Assembly (NCBI RefSeq): GCF_002078355.1
Contig: NZ_CP015363.1
Span: 1,488,001 to 1,552,000 of the forward strand
DNA: 64,000 nucleotides
Reading direction: 5' to 3'
Source of the DNA: Ferroplasma acidiphilum
GTDB taxonomy: Archaea > Thermoplasmatota > Thermoplasmata > Thermoplasmatales > Thermoplasmataceae
The stretch's first letter is position 1; every line of letters starts with the position of its first letter. This document shows positions 35,664 to 44,610 of this stretch, one piece after another. A model generated the notes under the pieces. That model did no database searches and was not told the DNA's origin. It worked only from the letters and a program-made list of their open reading frames with translations. The position numbers and the translations under genes are program-made.

Positions 35664-38600
35664 TTATAGATCACATTTTCCAGTTGGGCATGCGGGGTCG
35701 AAGGTTGCGCCGAGCTTCAGAAGTTTGTCTGGCATTTTCATTGTCAGGTCAATCTTGTGCTCTTCATCACTTTTTTTCTGGTTTGTGCCTGCATATAATA
35801 CCTGCTGTGATTTGCTCCTGTCACGGTATACTGTAATTCCCTTGCAATGCAATTCCTTTGCCAGGCGGTATGATTTCGCAATATCTTCCCTTGTCGCATC
35901 AAATGGAAGGTTAATTGTTTTTGATACCCCAGAGTCACAGTATTTCTGGAATGTTGCCTGCATAAGCACGTGCCAGTCCGGGTCGATCTCCTGTGCAGTA
36001 ATGAATAGATTTTTTACATCTTCCGGGAGATCCAGATTGCCGAGCTTTCCGGTTTCCGCTATCTTTTCCATTAACTCCTGTGTCCAGAGATTTCTGGATT
36101 TCAGGGCATTTTCAAGCAGTGGGTTCACTTCCAGCAATTCCTGCCCATTCAATACATGCCTTACAAATGCAAGGGCAAATAGTGGCTCTATGGATGAGGA
36201 GCATCCGGCTATTATGGATATTGTCCCGGTAGGTGCTATTGTTGTAGTTGTTGAATTTCTCATTTTTATGCCTTTTTCCTCATACTCTGATCCATACCAT
36301 CCAGGAAATACGCCCCTTTCCGCTGCAAGCTTCTGTGATTCCATATGCGACTCGTCATTAAGGGTTTTCATCACATTCTCTGCAAATTCCAGGGCTTCAT
36401 TGCTGTTATATGGTATTCCAAGCATTATAAGCGCATCGGCAAATCCCATTATGCCAAGACCTATTTTCCTTGTTTTCCTTGTCATATTTTTTATTGATTC
36501 AACAGGGAATTTGTTGGCGTCTACCACATTTTCCAGGAATCTTGTTGCCACATCAATGGTTTCCCTATACCTTTCATAGTTAAATTTTCCATCCTCGACA
36601 AATTTTGCAAGATTTATTGAGCCAAGGTTACATGATTCGTAAGGCAAAAGCGGCTGTTCACCACAGTTGTGCACTACTATTCCGTTAGCTACAAATGAAT
36701 GTGTAGAGGGTTCAACCAAATCGTATACATCTTCCCTGCCTACGTATTCAATTTTATCAACACGGGCTAACCAGGAAGGCTTTACTGGAGCTTTTTTGTA
36801 GCTATTTACAGCCCCATTAAGCTTGCTGTTCTTCCTTTCCGATATAAAGCCTATAGAATCTGCATATTTTATCAGATTTTCAGCAGATATGTTTAATTCG
36901 TGGAAATCCTGTGTCGCATATAGCCTCATCTCCCTGTTTGAATCGGGCAACATTCTCATTCCGGCTTTTTTACGATTCTGATATATCCTGCTGTATATGC
37001 CAAAGTTAAGCAGCAGCATCTGAACCTGTTTTAACAGGTTTAAGCTGATTGATCCTAGCCTGACAGAATGCCTGGATTTTTGCCCGGAATATACAGTGCC
37101 ATCTGCTTCGAATAAAGCCTGTAAAAAGCCTCTTTGCAGTTCCATGCTCCCTGCAAATACCTTATCAGGAACATTTAACTTTTCTTCTATTAGATCGTAT
37201 TCAGAGGCAAATTCCTTTAATCTTTCCGATGCAATTGTTATGCAATTTCTACTTTCAATATTTACCATTCCCACATTATATTCCCGATTGTTTGTAGCAG
37301 GCCTTACTATATCATTTACATATTTTCTAAAGGTGTCGGCAAACACACGATCCTGGCTGTAAAAATTCAGAACAGCACGGTCATTGTTATTCCCATTGTT
37401 GATATGGCCATCGCCAACAAGCCAGCCAAGAACTCTGCCTTCTTCCAGTGTGCCAGAGCTGCCAAAGGAACCTCCTTCATTTAATATCCTTATTTTTTCA
37501 TTCTCTTTCAGGTTCAAAGCCTCTGTCCAGCCATTCTTTTCGCTGTATATTTTATGATCTCCTGTAACTTTTATTTCAAAGCCTTCCTTTGTCTGTATTT
37601 TATATATATCCTTAAACCCTGTATATATAACATTTGAGGATGGCTTAAATTCGCCGCCAAATCTTCCATCTATTTTTACATTCAGCGGGTTTCCTTCTTC
37701 GTATAGTTGCCTGGCCTTTTTTACCCCTTCAGATGTAAATATTTTTGTATCCCCTGTAACGCATGGGTTGGTTGATTCGATATATCCTATGTTTTTTACG
37801 GGATTTTTCTTATTGATTTCGTCAAGGAATATCATACCTGGATCTGCTGTTAACCATGCATGGTCAATGATAGAATTCCAGAGTGTAGTTGCCTTCACCC
37901 TGCCTGTAACCTTTCCATCTCTTGGATTTATAAGGTCTACATTCTCATCATTGTCCAGTTTTTCGAAGAATTCGTCATTGACGCCAACCGATATATTGAA
38001 GTTGCTGAGAATTTTGTTTTCTACATCTTTGCTATTTATGAAATCCATTATATTCGGATGGTTGTAGTTCAATATGCCCATATTGGCTCCCCTTCTCTTT
38101 CCGCCCTGTTTTATAACATCAGTGGTAACATCGAATATTCTCATAAATGATACAGGCCCGGAGGCTACACCCTTTGTTGAGGCAACTATGTCGTCACTTG
38201 CCCTGAGGCGGCTGAATGAGAAACCGGTACCTCCTCCAGATTTATGTATTTCCGCTGTGGCTTTAAGTGTATCAAAAATTGAATCTATGCTGTCATCAAC
38301 AGGTAGAACGAAACAGGCGCTCAATTGCCCCAGTGGCCCTCCTGCGTTCATAAGTGTGGGTGAATTCGGGACATATTCAAGTTTGATCATCATGTTTTCA
38401 AACTTTTCAATCCAGTAATTTATCATATTCTTCTTTGTTTTGATAAAATCTATAAATTCAGTGTAGGTGCCATCAATGGCCTTTTCCTTTTTCAGTTCAT
38501 TGAATGCCCTTTGAAGCTCCTCATCCTGGGTTTTGGTTATACCTGTATATACAGTTCCCTTCTCATTTAATTTTCCAGTTTTTCTGTATGATATATAATC

Positions 38601-39074
38601 ATAAAGACCCTGTATTATCCCCAGATGCACTGCAACCCTGTGGAACATCTGTTTGGGAGTTTCAATTATCTTGCCCTCTGAATCCTTGAACAGGTATCTG
38701 GCTTCAAGTACCTTAACGGCATTTAAGCTCAGTTTCAGGTCATCTTTGACGCCGATAAATTCTTTTTCCTGCCTTATTGTGTTTCTCTTTTCCCTGTAGA
38801 GGATATACGCTTTTGCTGCTGCGATATAAGAAACGTCGTTTATCCTGCGTGTCATTAAAACTTTTTCAACAGTATCCTGTATTAACTCAACTGTTGGCAC
38901 TTCTGAAGAAGTTTCAAGTTCCTGTGCAACATAGTCTGCAAGCTTATTTGCTTCTTCCATGGACCCGATTTTCACGGAGAGCATGGCTTTGAATATGGCC
39001 ATCGCTATTTTTTTCTTATCGAAGGGCACGCTGGATCCGTCTCTTTTAATTACTGTATTTAAAACCTTATTCAT
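35664..39074 (-). CDS. Class II (B12-dependent) ribonucleotide reductase with intein
   Basis: A 1136-residue precursor, 770 aa after removal of the 366-residue intein. Residues 1-92 form an ATP-cone. C254 (LSACFVLP) is one redox cysteine; NPC.CGEQPLLPYESCNLGS carries the radical-site Asn, Cys and Glu; TTTTIAPTGTISIIAG binds substrate phosphates; the C-terminal CPTGKC re-reduces the active site. The NPCGEQ active site and the absence of a small subunit indicate an adenosylcobalamin enzyme. It makes deoxyribonucleotides. The reductase can only be active after splicing because the intein splits NP from CGE. Confidence 0.95.
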   Translation of the reverse strand: MNKVLNTVIKRDGSSVPFDKKKIAMAIFKAMLSVKIGSMEEANKLADYVAQELETSSEVPTVELIQDTVEKVLMTRRINDVSYIAAAKAYILYREKRNTIRQEKEFIGVKDDLKLSLNAVKVLEARYLFKDSEGKIIETPKQMFHRVAVHLGIIQGLYDYISYRKTGKLNEKGTVYTGITKTQDEELQRAFNELKKEKAIDGTYTEFIDFIKTKKNMINYWIEKFENMMIKLEYVPNSPTLMNAGGPLGQLSACFVLPVDDSIDSIFDTLKATAEIHKSGGGTGFSFSRLRASDDIVASTKGVASGPVSFMRIFDVTTDVIKQGGKRRGANMGILNYNHPNIMDFINSKDVENKILSNFNISVGVNDEFFEKLDNDENVDLINPRDGKVTGRVKATTLWNSIIDHAWLTADPGMIFLDEINKKNPVKNIGYIESTNPCVTGDTKIFTSEGVKKARQLYEEGNPLNVKIDGRFGGEFKPSSNVIYTGFKDIYKIQTKEGFEIKVTGDHKIYSEKNGWTEALNLKENEKIRILNEGGSFGSSGTLEEGRVLGWLVGDGHINNGNNNDRAVLNFYSQDRVFADTFRKYVNDIVRPATNNREYNVGMVNIESRNCITIASERLKEFASEYDLIEEKLNVPDKVFAGSMELQRGFLQALFEADGTVYSGQKSRHSVRLGSISLNLLKQVQMLLLNFGIYSRIYQNRKKAGMRMLPDSNREMRLYATQDFHELNISAENLIKYADSIGFISERKNSKLNGAVNSYKKAPVKPSWLARVDKIEYVGREDVYDLVEPSTHSFVANGIVVHNCGEQPLLPYESCNLGSINLAKFVEDGKFNYERYRETIDVATRFLENVVDANKFPVESIKNMTRKTRKIGLGIMGFADALIMLGIPYNSNEALEFAENVMKTLNDESHMESQKLAAERGVFPGWYGSEYEEKGIKMRNSTTTTIAPTGTISIIAGCSSSIEPLFALAFVRHVLNGQELLEVNPLLENALKSRNLWTQELMEKIAETGKLGNLDLPEDVKNLFITAQEIDPDWHVLMQATFQKYCDSGVSKTINLPFDATREDIAKSYRLAKELHCKGITVYRDRSKSQQVLYAGTNQKKSDEEHKIDLTMKMPDKLLKLGATFDPACPTGKCDL
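36666..37763 (-). mobile_element. Intein with LAGLIDADG homing endonuclease in ribonucleotide reductase
   Basis: In-frame insertion from C438 (CVTGDTKIF, block A) to N803 (GIVVHN, block G), followed by C804 as the first C-extein residue. Block B is GDHKIY. The DOD endonuclease motifs are VLGWLVGDGHI (about 548-558) and GFLQALFEADGTV (about 649-661), both with their acidic residues intact, so the homing endonuclease may be active. It interrupts the reductase catalytic site between NP and CGE, where the +1 Cys is the expected radical cysteine. Confidence 0.95.
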
Positions 39075-39289
39075 CTTGCATCACGAGTGTAAGAACAAAA
39101 GCACATGAATAGACTTAAAGTTTTTTTTTACTGGATATGTTATCATAGTAAAAGACTATGTTACCCATATTGAATAAATATATTTGAGCTAATTAGGTAA
39201 TAAATAAAATATATAGTTATTATAAAAGTATATACATTTATCCATAATAAAAAGGGTAATGTTTTTGAAACAATGATTTATAACATATA

Positions 39290-39892
39290 ATGGATCTTGA
39301 TGAATATATATCCAGGTTGAAGAGTTCTTCAGCAACACCAGGAGGCGGCTCCGCATCTGCCATATCATCCATATTCGCTGCGTCGCTTAATTCTATGGCA
39401 GCATTGCTTTCTACCGGGAAGCCTAAATTGTCAGCATATGAAAATGATTTCAAACAGATATCTGAAGAATCAGACAATATTATTGAAAAGTTAAAAATCC
39501 TCAGCAATGAAGATGAAAAATCATTTCAGGGCATTATGGATGCATTGCATATGGATAAGGCCGATAAAAACAGGAGAACTGCAATAGATATGGCAATTCA
39601 AAATAGCATCGGGGTGTCTTGGGACATTGCCAGAATTTCTATACATAATATGGAAAATGCACTTTACCTCTGTGAACATGGAAACAGAAATTTAATCACA
39701 GATTCTATAACAGCAGCATATATGGCATACGCCACAGTGCATACATCATTAAACAACATAAAAATAAACCTGAAGTTCCAGAAATCCGTGGATTTTAAGG
39801 CTGAAGAGCTGTTAAAACTCAAATTTTTTATGGAAGCTGTGGAGTTTGTTATGGAAAAAGTTAAAAAAATAGAAAGTTCAGTTATTCCCTGA
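39290..39892 (+). CDS. Formiminotransferase-cyclodeaminase family protein
   Basis: 200 residues, all helical. The N-terminal SSSATPGGGSASAISSIFAASL is the cyclodeaminase/methenyl-THF cyclohydrolase (FchA) signature, including the PGGG loop. Immediately upstream (37 nt) of formate-THF ligase. In organisms with this pair, the protein interconverts 5,10-methenyl-THF and 10-formyl-THF. Formiminoglycine or formimino-THF deamination is the alternative activity. Confidence 0.88.
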   Translation: MDLDEYISRLKSSSATPGGGSASAISSIFAASLNSMAALLSTGKPKLSAYENDFKQISEESDNIIEKLKILSNEDEKSFQGIMDALHMDKADKNRRTAIDMAIQNSIGVSWDIARISIHNMENALYLCEHGNRNLITDSITAAYMAYATVHTSLNNIKINLKFQKSVDFKAEELLKLKFFMEAVEFVMEKVKKIESSVIP

Positions 39893-39929
39893 ACAAAAAT
39901 TTTTACTATATAATTGTTATTATCACACA

Positions 39930-41543
39930 ATGTTACAGGATATACAGGAAATTTTGAAAAGTTTAGGAATAAATGATTACGAATTATATGGAAAATATGC
40001 CGCAAAAATTGGCATTTCAAACTGCAATGGTGGAAAACGCCATGGAAAACTGATACTTATGACTGCAATGACGCCCACGCCTGCAGGTGAAGGCAAAACA
40101 ACAACTGCAATAGGACTTGCCCAGGCATTGAAAAAATTAGGCAAAAATGCTGGTATTGCAATACGTGAGCCTTCACTTGGCCCGTGCTTCGGTGTTAAGG
40201 GAGGGGCAACAGGCGGTGGCAAATCCACAGTGGAACCCTCAGATAAAATTAACCTTATATTTACAGGGGATTTCCCCGCAATTTCGGCTGCGCATAATTT
40301 ACTATCTGCAATGATTAACAATCATATATATTTCGGCAATGAACTTGGCATTGACCCTAAAAAAATAACCTTTCCAAGGACTGTGGATATGGATGACCGG
40401 TCCTTAAGATCAATAATAGTGGGAAATGGAGGAAAAAGCAATGGGGTTCTGGCAAATGATTCCTTTGTAATTACAGCGGCATCCGAGATAATGGCAATAA
40501 TGGCACTTTCGAAAAGTTTCCAGGATCTGAAGAACAGACTGGGAAATATAATAATAGGATATACGCCAAATAATCGCCCTGTCTTTGCTAGGGATATAAA
40601 GGCAAACGGCGCTATGGCAGCGTTGCTGGCTGACGCACTGAAGCCAAATATTGCTCAGAGCGTGGAAAATGTGCCAGCAATTATACACACAGGGCCATTT
40701 GGAAATATTGCCCATGGAACTTCAAGCATCCTTGGAGATTATGCAGCACTGAATATGTTTGAATATACTGTTACTGAGGCAGGATTTGGATCAGACCTTG
40801 GCTTTGAAAAATTCATGGATATAGTAACAAGGGAGGCAGAATTGCCGGTAAACGCTGTGGTTATTGTCGCTACAATCAGGGCTATAAAGCACCATGGCAA
40901 TGCGGAAAATATAGATTCTGAAAACCTACCTGCTATTGAAAAGGGTATTGGTAACCTCCTTGCACACGTTAAAAATGTGAGGAATTTCGGGATTGAGCCT
41001 GTTGTTGCATTGAATATCCACCCCCTGGACACCGAACAGGAAATTAAAAAAGTATGCGGGCTGCTTGATTCTGCCGGAATAAAATATGCTGAATCAAGGG
41101 TATATTCCAGTGGAGGGGAAGGTGGCGTTGACCTTGCCAGAAAAGTCCTGGAATCTATAGGTGAAAATAAGATTAATTATGCATACAGCATGGATGATCC
41201 CATAAAAGCCAAGATTGAAAAGATAGCTAAAACAGTTTACGGCGCAGATGGGGTAGAATATTCAAAAGAAGCACTTATGGATATTAAACACGCAGAACGT
41301 AACGGCTTTTCCTCATTCTATGTATGCATGGCAAAGACACAATCTTCGTTATCCGACAATCCATCTTTGATAAATGTACCTGTAAATTTCAAAGTAAAGG
41401 TGAATTCTGTGTCTATAAATGCCGGGTCAAAGTTCATAATACCAATACTGGGAAGCATAATGACAATGCCAGGGTTGCCACGCCATCCTGCAGCCGAGAA
41501 CATCGATATAGATGATAAAGGAGTTATCACAGGTCTGTCATGA
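39930..41543 (+). CDS. fhs: Formate--tetrahydrofolate ligase
   Basis: 537 residues. The P-loop-like MTPTPAGEGKTTTAIGLAQAL, REPSLGPCFGVKGGATGGG and the C-terminal IMTMPGLPRHPAAENID are diagnostic. It activates formate with ATP to 10-formyl-THF for purine and serine/glycine C1 supply. Slightly shorter than the bacterial ~556 aa, normal for Thermoplasmatales. Likely operon with the cyclodeaminase-like gene. Confidence 0.96.
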   Translation: MLQDIQEILKSLGINDYELYGKYAAKIGISNCNGGKRHGKLILMTAMTPTPAGEGKTTTAIGLAQALKKLGKNAGIAIREPSLGPCFGVKGGATGGGKSTVEPSDKINLIFTGDFPAISAAHNLLSAMINNHIYFGNELGIDPKKITFPRTVDMDDRSLRSIIVGNGGKSNGVLANDSFVITAASEIMAIMALSKSFQDLKNRLGNIIIGYTPNNRPVFARDIKANGAMAALLADALKPNIAQSVENVPAIIHTGPFGNIAHGTSSILGDYAALNMFEYTVTEAGFGSDLGFEKFMDIVTREAELPVNAVVIVATIRAIKHHGNAENIDSENLPAIEKGIGNLLAHVKNVRNFGIEPVVALNIHPLDTEQEIKKVCGLLDSAGIKYAESRVYSSGGEGGVDLARKVLESIGENKINYAYSMDDPIKAKIEKIAKTVYGADGVEYSKEALMDIKHAERNGFSSFYVCMAKTQSSLSDNPSLINVPVNFKVKVNSVSINAGSKFIIPILGSIMTMPGLPRHPAAENIDIDDKGVITGLS

Positions 41544-41597
41544 ATATTCAAATAGTCAACTACTTAAAGTTTATTTAGGCATACCTAATTATCAGGA

Positions 41598-42863
41598 ATG
41601 GAAAGACAGGTAAAGAAAAAGCCTGTTGCTAATGCATATTACATTTCAATCGGCGCCATTAGCATTTTCGTTGCAAGCTACAATATAGCTATAATATCTG
41701 TAGCACTAAAACCCATAGAAAATGCATTTCAAACCGGCACCGGTATAGTATATCTTCTGGGTGCATTGATATTTGTTGGCGCCATGATAGGTGCGATAAT
41801 AAGTGGGGTATTTTCTGACAGGTTTGGCAGGGTCAGCATACTTACAATAGATATAGTAACGTTTATAGGTGCAGGCATCGGGAGTGCATTATCCACCAAT
41901 ATCGCAATGCTGATGTTTTTCCGGACACTGGTAGGAGTTGGTGTTGGAATTGATTATGTTGTAATTTTCACATATATTTCTGAGATTCTTGCCACAAAAA
42001 ATTCTACAAGGAATTTAGCCCTGATAATGTTCTTTGCCAATTTTGGAATATTATTTTCTTACCTCATAGGAGGAACGTTGTTGACTCTTGGATCTACAGG
42101 CTGGAGATATGCACTGCTCTCCGGAGCCATATTGGCAATAGTCCCCCTGATTATGAGAAGCAGGCTCAAGGAATCCACCCTATGGAAATTTAAGAGAATA
42201 AAGTCTATAAAAACCATATTAAAAGATGTAACGTCAAGGGAAAACAGAAAATATCTTTACAGATTTTCCATTCCATGGTTCCTTTACCAGATTGGGGACC
42301 AGAGCCTTACGATGTTTCTGCCATTTATACTTATATCTGCACTGGGTATTTCTGTAGTCAGCGGGGCGTTTTCGGCTGTGCTTGTCAAAGCATTTACCAT
42401 ACCTGCATCAATAGTAGCATTTTTAATCATACAGAGGCTTGGAACAAGAAAACTCCAGGCTACTGGATTTATTATAAGGTCAGTATTTCTCGGGATACTT
42501 GGGTTCGGCCTATATTTCGCATTAAGGTTTACCGGAATAGAAATTATAATACTTCTGGGATTTGCATTCTTCTTCGGTTCCATGGGGCCGGATAAGACCA
42601 CAGTAATAATGCCAGTTGAAAAATATGACGAATCGATTCGTGGTTCAGGGCAGGGATTCAATGAAATGGCCGGGAGATTTGGCGGGCTTATAGGTATCCT
42701 TGCATTTGCCCTCTTCGGGATGGCGGGCATAGACATAGGGCTTATATTTCTATCCATCACGTGTATTCTCGGATTCATAATAACGGTTATATGCCGAGAT
42801 AAAAATATAGTGGAAAATATTTCTAAAAATGCAAAGGAAGAATACTATGCCAGGACAAAGTAA
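41598..42863 (+). CDS. MFS transporter (metabolite:H+ symporter type)
   Basis: 421 residues, 12 helices. The loop 2-3 signature is GVFSDRFGRVSIL. The first half resembles the sugar/aromatic acid symporters (TYISEILATKN). C-terminus KNIVENISKNAKEEYYARTK. Its last ~60 bp recur as a decayed copy at 45704-45765. Substrate unknown; in acidophiles import is usually proton-driven. Confidence 0.88.
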   Translation: MERQVKKKPVANAYYISIGAISIFVASYNIAIISVALKPIENAFQTGTGIVYLLGALIFVGAMIGAIISGVFSDRFGRVSILTIDIVTFIGAGIGSALSTNIAMLMFFRTLVGVGVGIDYVVIFTYISEILATKNSTRNLALIMFFANFGILFSYLIGGTLLTLGSTGWRYALLSGAILAIVPLIMRSRLKESTLWKFKRIKSIKTILKDVTSRENRKYLYRFSIPWFLYQIGDQSLTMFLPFILISALGISVVSGAFSAVLVKAFTIPASIVAFLIIQRLGTRKLQATGFIIRSVFLGILGFGLYFALRFTGIEIIILLGFAFFFGSMGPDKTTVIMPVEKYDESIRGSGQGFNEMAGRFGGLIGILAFALFGMAGIDIGLIFLSITCILGFIITVICRDKNIVENISKNAKEEYYARTK

Positions 42864-42897
42864 ACATCATTTACAATGAAAACCTGAATTTCCTTAC
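42801..42897 (+). repeat. Direct repeat DR1 (MFS end plus DUF35-end remnant)
   Basis: Matches 45704-45801 (DR2) over about 97 nt in the same orientation, roughly 70% by eye. Read on the plus strand, DR1 is the end of the intact MFS gene (KNIVENISK..). Read on the minus strand, 42857-42895 encodes KEIQVFIVNDVYFVLA then stop, which matches the last residues (KKFQDFTVNDVYFVLE) of the DUF35 protein. DR1 thus holds an intact MFS end and a broken DUF35 end. Confidence 0.7.
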
Positions 42898-42934
42898 TGT
42901 TATTCATCGATTTAATCAATTTTATAAAATTTAA

Positions 42935-43255
42935 CTAAATTATTAAATATCTCATCGTTACCAGCAAGGATTTTGCCATTTCGTATATCCTATTTATTGT
43001 GAAAACACGTGGTTCTATATCAATTGGCATATAAGGGTCCATGAATTCTATTTCACTTCTGGTTGAATCTGTAATTATTATAACATCGTCATCTGAAAAT
43101 GGAGTATAATCTCTTCTGGCAAGAGAACCAATCAAAATTGTTAACAATGAACCTTTTTTAATTGAATTATTTCCATATTCAACAAGTTTTTCAAAAATAA
43201 AAGGGTAATTAATTTCGTATGTTCTTGTTGCAGAATTCGAATATTTCCTTTGCAT
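42935..43255 (-). CDS. Minimal nucleotidyltransferase (MNT) of an MNT/HEPN module
   Basis: 106 residues. The nucleotidyltransferase motif GSLARRDYTPFSDDD (GSx..DxD type) is at about 42-56. MNT proteins in these pairs AMPylate and neutralise the HEPN partner. It overlaps the upstream HEPN gene by 47 nt, an unusually long overlap; no ATG, GTG or TTG lies after the HEPN stop before the conserved part, so ATG 43255 is the only canonical start. Within the direct-repeat-flanked insert. Confidence 0.8.
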   Translation of the reverse strand: MQRKYSNSATRTYEINYPFIFEKLVEYGNNSIKKGSLLTILIGSLARRDYTPFSDDDVIIITDSTRSEIEFMDPYMPIDIEPRVFTINRIYEMAKSLLVTMRYLII

Positions 43256-43598
43256 AATTTAAACACCTCTTTGCGTCTTCTATTGAGTAGTACTCAAACG
43301 GGGACCCCTCAGTATAATAATCCGGGTATCTTGAACCTATATACACTCTATCGAGTTCCATTGCTTTGTCAGCTAGACTCTTATCTATATCAAATTCTGT
43401 AAGTTGCAACAGCATCCTTGATACAGAATGGCTCCATATTTCCTTATTTATTGAATGGTACAAGGCTATCACTGCTTTCTCAGCAGATTGCTGGGATGCA
43501 AAGCAAGCCCATTCGTATTTTTCATTATTTAATGAGCCTTCAGCCTCTTCGAGATCCCTTTTAGCCTGTTTTAGCCAATCCATCGATCTTGATGGCAT
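43209..43598 (-). CDS. HEPN-domain protein (toxin-like partner of MNT)
   Basis: 129 residues (COG2250-like HEPN): MDWLKQAKRDLEEAEGSLNN.., EWACFASQQSAEKAVIALYHS, then ..GSRYPDYYTEGSPFEYYSIEDAKRCLNYAKEIF. These proteins are helical dimers and some are RNases; the classical R-x4-6-H motif is not obvious here, so RNase activity is uncertain. The pair is a common toxin-antitoxin-type module and rides in the inserted segment. Confidence 0.8.
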   Translation of the reverse strand: MPSRSMDWLKQAKRDLEEAEGSLNNEKYEWACFASQQSAEKAVIALYHSINKEIWSHSVSRMLLQLTEFDIDKSLADKAMELDRVYIGSRYPDYYTEGSPFEYYSIEDAKRCLNYAKEIFEFCNKNIRN

Positions 43599-43763
43599 TT
43601 ATTTACTATAATTAAAGTCTTTATTAGCATTTCTATGATTTTGTGGTTCTTAAATTTCTGTTTTTATGTAAATTTATTTTCTTATGGAAATTATCAAGGT
43701 TCTTTTTCGGTAGTACATATAATTTGTATAAAATTCTGTAGAAACTAAAGAATATTAGAAATT

Positions 43764-44175
43764 ATGTTCGTCTACTCAACAACATTTTCCGGTGAATTTT
43801 ATAGTTTAGTAGCTGCCGCTGCCTATACAATCATAGGAACTGCTATAATTCTAGGTAATCCATAATGTATACATTATAACAGTTATTTACCTACTGTATG
43901 CAACATTTGCATTTACCAGTTTCCCTGCCTTGTTCGCCTACGTTGCACTGACAATACCGCAGAAATTTTGCACCAGGCCCAACGCACTTGTATGTAATTT
44001 TGGCAATATAGTTGGGGATCTATAGACATTGCAATAGTAACAATCCTGCTCTATGCCCATGTGGCACTTTACACATCGCTGCTTGTAATGCTAATATTCT
44101 CTGTCATTCTATAATTATGCTCCCATCAAAAATGAAGCAGAAAGAACTGGCATCATGGATTTGAAAAGTTAATTT
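43764..44175 (+). pseudogene. Degraded MFS transporter (C-terminal part)
   Basis: Successive fragments in different frames read MFVYSTTFSGEFYSL.. (stop at 43863), then LYATFAFTSFPALFAYVA..PNALVCNFGN (stop about 44024), then IAIVTILLYAHVALYTSLLVM (stop at 44114), then NEAERTGIMDLKS before a final stop. The pattern (helix, ..PxxFCTRPNALVCNFGNIVG, helix, polar tail) matches the end of a sugar-type MFS protein with frameshifts and stops. Not recently broken. It is not the decayed copy of the 41598 gene. No other gene is seen in the 784 nt from 43599 to 44382. Confidence 0.6.
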
Positions 44176-44382
44176 TATAAATTTATTAGCCTTTACAAAT
44201 TTCTGAACAGGTAACCTCCAATCATTCGGAAAATGAATTGACATAGCATCGTATATAACATTTAAAAATTGGAAACTGTCATGTATATATGATAACAGAA
44301 AGTTCTAAAATTTAACATATGAAAGTAAATATTACAATAAAAAACAATATCACTGAAAATATCAGGAGTTCCCGGTAGCAGA

Positions 44383-44610
44383 TTACCGGTTTATACGGCG
44401 CCGGTTTTTAAGGTACTGTTCTATAGAACCTGCAATAAGAAACGATATGGCCAAAAATATTAATGTTAAGTCTATAACATCGAATATAAAGGTTTTCTGA
44501 ATGGATAAAGGGATAGTGTTAAATATTGTAAGTGCGTTCAAACCTGTAAACGATAACATCAACATCACAAAAATCTCCTGGTATTTATTATTAAAATGGT
44601 ATTTTATCAT
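44383..44610 (-). CDS. Small two-helix membrane protein, 75 aa
   Basis: 75 residues with two hydrophobic stretches (about 13-32 and 42-60) and a very basic C-terminus (KNRRRINR). It overlaps the end of the secreted-protein gene upstream by 4 nt (ATGA), so it is translationally coupled to it. Unrecognised. A membrane partner or immunity-type protein of the secreted protein is an inference from coupling and size. Confidence 0.65.
   Translation of the reverse strand: MIKYHFNNKYQEIFVMLMLSFTGLNALTIFNTIPLSIQKTFIFDVIDLTLIFLAISFLIAGSIEQYLKNRRRINR

Noticed and set aside
35470-36579. A long 369-codon plus-strand ORF inside the ribonucleotide reductase region
   Set aside because: It lies antisense to the C-terminal half of the reductase, has Ser/Phe-rich low-complexity composition and no family motif, so it is a shadow of the real gene.
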